From CAZYMF01 sp964648215 (GTDB lineage: Bacteria > Desulfobacterota > Binatia > HRBIN30 > JACQVA1), in the NCBI GenBank assembly GCA_964648215.1, contig CAZYMF010000263.1:1-5952 (forward strand): DNA of 5,952 nt, given 5' to 3'. A model generated the notes under the pieces. The model worked only from the letters and a program-made list of their open reading frames with translations, made no database searches and had not been told where the DNA came from. This document shows, one piece after another, positions 1-5,952 of this stretch. Every line of letters starts with the position of its first letter. The stretch's first letter is position 1. Both the position numbers and the translations under genes were made by a program.

Positions 1-2571
<2,571 letters not shown>

Positions 2572-2576
2572 TGCGA

Positions 2577-2583
2577 CTCCTCT
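2577..2583 (-). promoter_or_regulatory. Ribosome binding site of rpoB
   Basis: AGAGGAG on the minus strand lies 5 nt before the rpoB ATG. It fixes the start of the beta subunit and is one of the stronger Shine-Dalgarno sequences in the window. Confidence 0.85.
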
Positions 2584-2598
2584 GCTGCTGCCCGTACT

Positions 2599-2622
2599 CT
2601 TGGCCGGCCGGGAGTTGCCAAG
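2599..2622 (-). other. Short inverted repeat between rplL and rpoB
   Basis: Immediately after the rplL stop codon the minus strand reads CTTGGC, a 12-nt loop, then GCCAAG: a perfect 6-bp stem (arms 2617-2622 and 2599-2604). The loop region also holds the self-complementary GGCCGGCC. No T-run follows, so this is not a canonical intrinsic terminator. It could slow polymerase, serve as an mRNA processing or stability element, or be chance in GC-rich DNA. It occupies the place where E. coli has a much longer attenuator and RNase III region. Function is not shown by sequence alone. Confidence 0.35.
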
Positions 2623-3027
2623 CTACTTGAGTTCCACGGTACCGCCGGCCTCCTCGATCTTCTTCTTCATCTCCTCGGCTTGCTCCTTGGTCACGCCATC
2701 CTTGACGCTCTTGGGGGCGCCATCGACGAGATCCTTGGCCTCCTTGAGGCCGAGGCTGGTCAGCTCGCGGACGACCTTGATGACCTGAATCTTCTTGTCG
2801 CCAGCTCCCGTCAAAACGACAGAGAACTCATCCTTCTCCGCCGCCGCTTCCGGAGCCGCGCCCGCGGCGGTCGCCGGACCCGCGGCAATCACCGATGCCG
2901 CCGCGGCCTCGATGCCGTAAGTCTCCTTGAGATAGTCTCCCAGTTCCTGCGCCTTGAGCAAGGTCAGCTCCACGATCTTGTCACCGATCTCCTTGACCTC
3001 ATTCGACCATTCACGTGCTTCCGACAT
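2623..3027 (-). CDS. rplL: 50S ribosomal protein L7/L12
   Basis: L7/L12 is the multi-copy stalk protein that recruits and stimulates the translational GTPases (EF-Tu, EF-G, IF2). Of 134 residues, about 1-40 form the helical dimerisation domain that binds L10. Residues 41-64 are an alanine-rich flexible hinge. Residues 65-134 are the globular factor-binding domain, with the family hallmark LGLKEAKDLVDGAPKSVKDG at 92-111 and a C-terminal VELK. The ATG has GGAGG (3033-3037) 5 nt upstream. The N-terminal domain, with GDKIVELTLLKAQELGDYLK, is longer and differs from the short proteobacterial MSITKDQI-type start. It lies 35 nt after rplJ, the usual pairing with the protein it binds. The stop is TAG. 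Confidence 0.98.
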   Translation of the reverse strand: MSEAREWSNEVKEIGDKIVELTLLKAQELGDYLKETYGIEAAAASVIAAGPATAAGAAPEAAAEKDEFSVVLTGAGDKKIQVIKVVRELTSLGLKEAKDLVDGAPKSVKDGVTKEQAEEMKKKIEEAGGTVELK

Positions 3028-3032
3028 GTCTT

Positions 3033-3037
3033 CCTCC
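3033..3037 (-). promoter_or_regulatory. Ribosome binding site of rplL
   Basis: GGAGG on the minus strand, 5 nt before the ATG. It is a strong site, consistent with the need for several L7/L12 copies per ribosome from the same transcript (inference). Confidence 0.85.
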
Positions 3038-3062
3038 GTATCCTCAATGGGTGTGTCGCCCG

Positions 3063-3614
3063 TTACTCAGCCGTCGGCGCCGTGGCGCCGGCTTCTTCCT
3101 GCTTTCTCTTCACCAAGGCCTCGATCGCTCCGGCAATGCGGCTTGCCGGGTGCTGGAAGGCCGCAACCAAGCGCGACCCCGGAGCCTTGGCCATCCCAAC
3201 AACGCGTGCCCGGAGCGCATCGAGGGACGGCATGGTCGCCAGCGCCTTGACCTGCTCAGGCTTCATCGACTGGCCTTCGAGGGCGCCGCCCTTGAGCGAG
3301 AGGGCCTCGTTGGACCCCTCGGCGAAGGCCACCAACGCCTTGGTCACCGCAACGGCGTCGTCGTATCCGAAAACCAGGCTGGTCGGCCCTTCCATCAACG
3401 ACTCGAGCTTGGCGTAGGTCGTCTCCTTCAGGGCTCGTCGCACCAGAGTGTTCTTGGCGACCTTGTACTCGCCTCCGGCAGCGCGGATCTTTCGACGCAA
3501 CTCGGTCACCTGCGCCACGGTCAAGCCGGACGGCACCGTGACCAGCGTCACGGCGGCACGCTGAAAGCGATCTTGCAGTTGCTCGACGGACGCGACTTTT
3601 TCGGCTCGGTTCAC
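3063..3614 (-). CDS. rplJ: 50S ribosomal protein L10
   Basis: L10 anchors L7/L12 dimers to 23S rRNA at the base of the factor-binding stalk and, in bacteria studied, represses its own mRNA together with L7/L12. The 183-residue product has the N-terminal RNA-binding domain with EYKVAKNTLVRRAL at 49-62 and GPTSLVFGYDD at 76-86. A C-terminal helix from about residue 135, ending in IEALVKRKQEE, fits the L7/L12-binding platform. The start is GTG at 3612-3614 (MNRAEKVASVEQLQ), with AGGAGG 5 nt upstream. The frame stays open further upstream to an ATG at 3698, but that would overlap rplA and add an unrelated basic stretch, so I reject it. It follows rplA by only 10 nt, and the stop is TAA. Confidence 0.97.
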   Translation of the reverse strand: MNRAEKVASVEQLQDRFQRAAVTLVTVPSGLTVAQVTELRRKIRAAGGEYKVAKNTLVRRALKETTYAKLESLMEGPTSLVFGYDDAVAVTKALVAFAEGSNEALSLKGGALEGQSMKPEQVKALATMPSLDALRARVVGMAKAPGSRLVAAFQHPASRIAGAIEALVKRKQEEAGATAPTAE

Positions 3615-3619
3615 GGCAG

Positions 3620-3625
3620 CCTCCT
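3620..3625 (-). promoter_or_regulatory. Ribosome binding site of rplJ, overlapping the rplA stop
   Basis: AGGAGG on the minus strand starts at the last base of the rplA TGA and ends 5 nt before the rplJ GTG. It decides in favour of the GTG start over the upstream in-frame ATG. Overlap with the stop codon suggests that ribosomes finishing rplA can reinitiate on rplJ (inference). Confidence 0.85.
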
Positions 3626-4332
3626 CATGCAGCCAAAGTGCGAGCCGCAAGCGGATCCACCTTGATGCCCGGGCCCATCGTCGCCGACACGGCGACACTC
3701 ACCATGTAGTTGCCCTTGGCCGCGGCGGGCTTGGCCTTGACCAGGCTGGCTAGCAGGGCACCGGCATTTGCCGTCAGTCGTTCGATGCCGAACGAACGCT
3801 TGCCGATGGGCACGTGAACGATACCGGCCTTGTCCACCCGGTATTCGACCTTGCCCGCCTTCAGCTCGTTCACCGCCTTCGCCACGTCGAAGGTCACGGT
3901 TCCGACCTTGGGATTGGGCATCAATCCACGGGGGCCGAGCACCTTGCCGATTCGACCCACCAGCCCCATCATGTCGGGAGTGGCAACGGCCTTGTCGAAC
4001 TCGAGCCAGCCCTCTTCGCTGATCTTCTTCACCAGCTCTTCCCCGCCGACGACATCGGCCCCCGCTTCGCGGGCCTCGCGCTCCTTCTCGCCCTTGGCAA
4101 AGACGGCGATGCGCACCGACTTGCCGGTGCCATGCGGCAACACCACCGTGCCCCGGACGTTCTGATCCGCTTGCCGCGGATCGACACCCAAACGCACGGC
4201 CATCTCCACCGTTTCATCGAACTTCGGCCCGGGACAGTCCAACAGGAGCCGGAGGGCGTCGACCAACGGGTACCGTTGCGTCCGATCCACCGACTTCTGC
4301 GCCGCCGCCAGGCGTTTTCCCATGTGCGCCAT
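3625..4332 (-). CDS. rplA: 50S ribosomal protein L1
   Basis: L1 forms the mobile L1 stalk of the 50S subunit, which guides deacylated tRNA out of the E site; in E. coli it also represses the L11-L1 mRNA. The 235 residues match the usual length. Visible hallmarks are VRGTVVLPHGTGKSVRIAVF at 59-78, VLGPRGLMPNPKVGTVT at 131-147 in domain II, GKVEYRVDKAGIVHVPIGK at 160-178, and ATMGPGIKVD at 217-226 near the end. I choose the first ATG (MAHMGKR) because AAAGGGA (4338-4344) lies 5 nt before it; the internal ATG at 4321-4323 has no such site. It lies 23 nt after rplK and 10 nt before rplJ. The stop is TGA. Confidence 0.98.
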   Translation of the reverse strand: MAHMGKRLAAAQKSVDRTQRYPLVDALRLLLDCPGPKFDETVEMAVRLGVDPRQADQNVRGTVVLPHGTGKSVRIAVFAKGEKEREAREAGADVVGGEELVKKISEEGWLEFDKAVATPDMMGLVGRIGKVLGPRGLMPNPKVGTVTFDVAKAVNELKAGKVEYRVDKAGIVHVPIGKRSFGIERLTANAGALLASLVKAKPAAAKGNYMVSVAVSATMGPGIKVDPLAARTLAA

Positions 4333-4352
4333 TACCGTCCCTTTTCCAGTTT

Positions 4353-4358
4353 CTACTA
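4353..4358 (-). other. Tandem stop codons TAG TAG of rplK
   Basis: The last sense codon of rplK (Asp141) is followed by two consecutive in-frame TAG triplets. A doubled stop would limit readthrough into the rplA leader. TAG also ends rplL, so amber codons are in normal use as stops here, which argues against amber reassignment. Confidence 0.85.
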
Positions 4359-4781
4359 GTCGACCACGTCGAGCCCCATGCTACGGGCGGCCCCTTCCAC
4401 GGTTCGCATCGCCGCCTCGATGCTTTCGGCCGTCAGATCGACCAGCTTGAGCTGCGCGATCTCGCGGACCTGCGCTTGGGTCACCGTACCAACCTTCTTC
4501 TTGTTGGGTTCGCCCGATCCCTTCTCGATACCCGCGGCACGCTTGAGGAGCACCGCTGCCGGCGGGGTCTTGGTCACGAAGGTAAAGGAGCGATCGGCAT
4601 ACACCGTGATGATCACCGGGATGATGAGCCCCTGCTGCGCCTGCGTCTGGGCGTTGAAGGCCTTGCAGAACTCCATGATGTTGACCCCGCGCTGGCCGAG
4701 CGCGGGACCCACCGGCGGGCTCGGATTGGCCTGGCCGGCCGGAATCTGGAGCTTTACCTCACCGATTATCTTTTTTGCCAC
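4356..4781 (-). CDS. rplK: 50S ribosomal protein L11
   Basis: L11 binds the GTPase-associated region of 23S rRNA at the stalk base. It is the site where thiostrepton-class antibiotics act and is needed for RelA-dependent stringent signalling. The 141 residues show the N-terminal domain with AGQANPSPPVGPALGQRGVN (15-34), including the conserved prolines that contact thiostrepton, and IMEFCKAFNAQT. The C-terminal RNA-binding domain starts near residue 72 (TPPAAVLLK) and ends with EGAARSMGLDVVD. The start codon is GTG, with AGGGAG (4788-4793) 6 nt upstream; the protein start MAKKIIGEVKLQ fits the family exactly. The stop is a tandem in-frame TAG TAG. It lies 25 nt after nusG. Confidence 0.98.
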   Translation of the reverse strand: MAKKIIGEVKLQIPAGQANPSPPVGPALGQRGVNIMEFCKAFNAQTQAQQGLIIPVIITVYADRSFTFVTKTPPAAVLLKRAAGIEKGSGEPNKKKVGTVTQAQVREIAQLKLVDLTAESIEAAMRTVEGAARSMGLDVVD

Positions 4782-4787
4782 CGTTCA

Positions 4788-4793
4788 CTCCCT
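4788..4793 (-). promoter_or_regulatory. Ribosome binding site of rplK
   Basis: AGGGAG on the minus strand, 6 nt before a GTG start. Its position supports GTG, since no ATG in this frame is available nearby that would preserve the L11 N-terminus. Confidence 0.8.
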
Positions 4794-4806
4794 GGGAACA
4801 CGCTGC

Positions 4807-5337
4807 TCAGGCCTTCTCGACCTGCACGAAATCGAGCTCGACGGGCGTAGCGCGGCCAAAAATGCTGATCAGGACGCGCAGCTTGCCCTTGTCGGGCTTC
4901 ACTTCCTCGACGACACCGTTGAAATCCTGGAAGGGGCCATCGACCACCTTGACGCTCTCGCCGGCCTCGAACAACACCTTGGGCTTCGCTCGCAAGGCGC
5001 CTTCGGCCATTTGCTGGGTGATCTCCCGAACCTCGGCTTCGGTAATCGGGGCCGGCTGGGTGGCACCACCGACAAAGCCGGTCACCTTGGGCGTTCCCTT
5101 GACGATGTGCCAGGTCTCGTCGCTCAGTTCCATGTTGACCAGGATGTATCCGGGGAAGAACTTGCGCGAGGACGTTTTCTTGCGACCCTTGACCAACTCG
5201 ACGACCTTCTCGGCCGGCACCAGGATCTCGCCGAAATGGTCCTGCTTGCCCATGGCGCGGACCCGTTCCTCGAGAGAGGCCTTGGCCTTCTGCTCGTATC
5301 CCGAATAGGTGTGAACAACGTACCACAGCTTTGCCAT
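4807..5337 (-). CDS. nusG: Transcription termination/antitermination protein NusG
   Basis: NusG binds the RNA polymerase clamp, modulates pausing and Rho-dependent termination, and links polymerase to the leading ribosome through NusE (S10). The 176 residues have the NGN domain first: KLWYVVHTYSGYEQKAKASL at 3-22, RKFFPGYILVNME at 58-70 and GFVGG at 87-91. A linker follows, then the KOW domain with GESVKVVDGPFQDFNGVVEE at 126-145 and ISIFGRATPVELDFVQVEKA at the end. There is no large inserted domain. The ATG lies only 4 nt after the secE stop, and its best Shine-Dalgarno match, GGTGA, overlaps that stop, pointing to coupled translation. The stop is TGA. Neighbours secE and rplK are the standard ones. 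Confidence 0.98.
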   Translation of the reverse strand: MAKLWYVVHTYSGYEQKAKASLEERVRAMGKQDHFGEILVPAEKVVELVKGRKKTSSRKFFPGYILVNMELSDETWHIVKGTPKVTGFVGGATQPAPITEAEVREITQQMAEGALRAKPKVLFEAGESVKVVDGPFQDFNGVVEEVKPDKGKLRVLISIFGRATPVELDFVQVEKA

Positions 5338-5341
5338 CCGC

Positions 5342-5346
5342 TCACC
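5342..5346 (-). promoter_or_regulatory. Ribosome binding site of nusG within the secE 3' end
   Basis: GGTGA on the minus strand is formed by the last Arg codon and the stop codon of secE and ends 4 nt before the nusG ATG. It matches the downstream part of the full anti-Shine-Dalgarno complement. With a 4-nt gap between the genes, reinitiation by ribosomes leaving secE is likely (inference). Confidence 0.6.
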
Positions 5347-5566
5347 GATTGAGGATCATATGGACCAGCTGTGTGACGACCAAGTCGACCAACCCGAGGT
5401 AGACGGCGACGACGATGGTGATCGCGAGCACCACCACGGTGGCCGCGGTGGTCTCCTTCCGGGTGGGCCAGTGAACCTTGCGAAGCTCGACACCGACCTC
5501 CTGCAGGAAGGTGATCGAGCGCGGAACCGCCTCGCGGGCCTTCTCCAACTGTTCTTGCAGTGCCAT
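5342..5566 (-). CDS. secE: Preprotein translocase subunit SecE
   Basis: SecE clamps the two halves of SecY in the inner-membrane SecYEG channel. The 74 residues are the minimal bacterial form: an amphipathic N-terminal part with FLQEVGVELRKVHWPTRKET at 20-39, which carries the conserved K-V-x-W-P-T-R-K-E signature, then a single hydrophobic span at about 41-63 and a short tail. E. coli SecE has two extra N-terminal spans that are absent here. I place the start at ATG 5564-5566 (MALQEQLEKA). An in-frame ATG at 5611 would add 15 residues, but those codons fall inside the tRNA gene, so it is rejected. The Shine-Dalgarno sequence is weak (AAGAAGA at 5571-5577). The start lies 18 nt beyond the tRNA 3' end. 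Confidence 0.97.
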   Translation of the reverse strand: MALQEQLEKAREAVPRSITFLQEVGVELRKVHWPTRKETTAATVVVLAITIVVAVYLGLVDLVVTQLVHMILNR

Positions 5567-5584
5567 GTTTTCTTCTTTGACGAA

Positions 5585-5658
5585 CGGGTCAGGCAGGGCT
5601 CGAACCTGCAACCCCCGGATTTGGAGTCCGGTGCTCTACCAATTAGAGCTACTGACCC
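5585..5658 (-). tRNA. trpT: tRNA-Trp (anticodon CCA)
   Basis: The minus strand folds as a full cloverleaf of 74 nt. The acceptor stem is GGGTCAG paired with CTGACCC, seven perfect pairs. The D stem is GCTC/GAGC around TAATTGGTA. The anticodon arm CCGGA-CTCCAAA-TCCGG places CCA at 5622-5624, read as tryptophan. The variable loop is GGGTT and the T arm GCAGG-TTCGAGC-CCTGC. The discriminator base is G, the main identity base for bacterial TrpRS besides the anticodon. CCA is not encoded (the next bases are TTC), so it must be added by the CCA-adding enzyme. The gene sits between rpmG and secE, a position known in many bacteria, and must be cut out of the operon transcript. No base looks like a known suppressor change. 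Confidence 0.98.
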
Positions 5659-5723
5659 GACACGACAGCGCTCCGGGGCGATGCCGATGACTCATCGCTC
5701 CGGGCGTCGTCCGTCTCTTCACG
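5659..5723 (-). other. Spacer between rpmG and trpT with inverted and direct repeats
   Basis: This 65-nt gap is the longest in the window. The minus strand contains GGAGCGATG and, after a 9-nt loop, CATCGCCCC (arms 5693-5701 and 5675-5683), pairing at eight of nine positions. A competing smaller hairpin is CGATG-AGT-CATCG. A direct repeat of CGCTCCGGG on the plus strand occurs at 5669-5677 and 5696-5704. No T-run follows, so it is not a typical terminator, and I see no convincing -35/-10 promoter. It may help processing at the tRNA 5' side or protect the rpmG mRNA end (inference). Confidence 0.4.
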
Positions 5724-5876
5724 TCAGACCTTGGTCTCCTTGTGCAGGGTGTGGGTGCGACAAGCGGGGCAGAACTTGCGGAACGCGAGTTTCTCAGTGG
5801 TCCGCTTCTTGTTCTTGGTCCCGGTGTAGTTGCGCCGCTTGCACTGTTCACACTGGAAGCTGATGAGGTCCCGCAT
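5724..5876 (-). CDS. rpmG: 50S ribosomal protein L33
   Basis: L33 is a small 50S protein near the E site. The 50-residue product starts MRDLISFQCEQCKRRNYTGT and ends TLHKETKV, the expected length. It has two CxxC pairs, C9/C12 and C36/C39, so it is the zinc-binding (C+) form rather than the cysteine-free one that some bacteria switch to when zinc is scarce. The core TKNKKRTTEKLAFRKFCPAC matches the family. The ATG at 5874-5876 is preceded by GAGAGGG (5882-5888) at 5 nt; GGAG directly next to the ATG is too close to act. It begins 12 nt after the tuf stop, so both are almost certainly on one transcript. The stop is TGA. Confidence 0.97.
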   Translation of the reverse strand: MRDLISFQCEQCKRRNYTGTKNKKRTTEKLAFRKFCPACRTHTLHKETKV

Positions 5877-5888
5877 CTCCACCCTCTC

Positions 5889-5952
5889 TTATGCCAGGAT
5901 CTTGGTTACGACGCCAGCGCCGACGGTGCGGCCGCCTTCGCGGATGGCGAAG
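5889..5952 (-). CDS. tuf: Elongation factor Tu (C-terminal end only)
   Basis: Only the last 20 complete codons and the TAA stop are in the window. They encode FAIREGGRTVGAGVVTKILA, the conserved end of EF-Tu domain III, which carries aminoacyl-tRNA to the ribosome. The GTPase domain lies beyond the right edge, so nothing can be said about its start or about whether a second tuf copy exists. The rpmG start follows 12 nt later. Placement of tuf before rpmG, trpT and secE is a common bacterial order. Confidence 0.96.
   Translation of the reverse strand, partial: FAIREGGRTVGAGVVTKILA

Noticed and set aside
2602..2609. GGCCGGCC palindrome considered as a terminator or regulator site
   Set aside because: It is short and without a T-run, and such octamers arise by chance in GC-rich DNA. 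It is mentioned only as part of the loop of the rplL-rpoB hairpin.
3615..3698. An upstream in-frame ATG giving a 28-residue extension of L10
   Set aside because: It overlaps the rplA coding sequence and is Arg/Trp-rich and unlike L10; the GTG at 3612-3614 has an AGGAGG site.
4355..4364. ACTAGT followed by GTCGAC at the rplK-rplA junction, resembling adjacent cloning sites
   Set aside because: The sequence is accounted for by the end of L11 (Asp-Val-Val-Asp) and its stop codons, and flanking genes are continuous and natural, so there is no sign of a construct.
4378..5352. A 324-codon plus-strand open frame opposite nusG and rplK
   Set aside because: It is the complement of two clearly conserved genes and even spans their intergenic gap. 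No Shine-Dalgarno or domain supports it.
5567..5611. An upstream in-frame ATG giving a 15-residue N-terminal extension of SecE (MQVRALPDPFVKEEN)
   Set aside because: Most of these codons lie inside the tRNA-Trp gene (5585-5658), and the SecE family starts at MALQEQL.

Overview
The window is a housekeeping block from a GC-rich Gram-negative-type bacterium. Every gene lies on the minus strand. In transcription order (high to low coordinates) they are: the 3' end of tuf, rpmG, a tRNA-Trp gene, secE, nusG, rplK, rplA, rplJ, rplL and the first 857 codons of rpoB, which runs off the left edge. I see no mobile element, CRISPR array, phage gene or novel accessory system, and no gene on the plus strand.

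Right part (about 5340-5952): the tail of elongation factor Tu, then the 50-residue ribosomal protein L33 with two CxxC pairs, then a 74-nt tRNA-Trp (anticodon CCA, no encoded CCA end). SecE, the small single-span subunit of the protein translocase, follows 18 nt after the tRNA. Middle part (about 2620-5340): the antitermination factor NusG, then ribosomal proteins L11, L1, L10 and L7/L12, which together build the L1 stalk and the factor-binding stalk of the 50S subunit. Left part (1-2571): the RNA polymerase beta subunit, open throughout with no frameshift. Its rifampicin-binding segment is intact and it ends just after the conserved NFED motif.

The layout is very compact. Gaps between neighbours are 4 to 65 nt, and no stretch above about 65 nt lacks a gene. 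That leaves no room between genes for the long L10 leader before rplJ or the long attenuator region before rpoB known from Escherichia coli. The arrangement suggests one long transcript, cut at the tRNA by RNase P and a tRNA 3' end nuclease, with several genes possibly translationally coupled. rplK and rplJ start with GTG.

Taxonomy is inference from recalled family sequences. RpoB lines up with E. coli beta at a constant offset of +7 residues at two distant landmarks and carries the lobe insertion typical of proteobacteria-like beta subunits. Its wording is closest to what I recall for deltaproteobacterial-type lineages (for example Desulfobacterota, Myxococcota or Binatota). The L7/L12 N-terminus looks less like the proteobacterial norm. 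A species-level call is not possible by eye.
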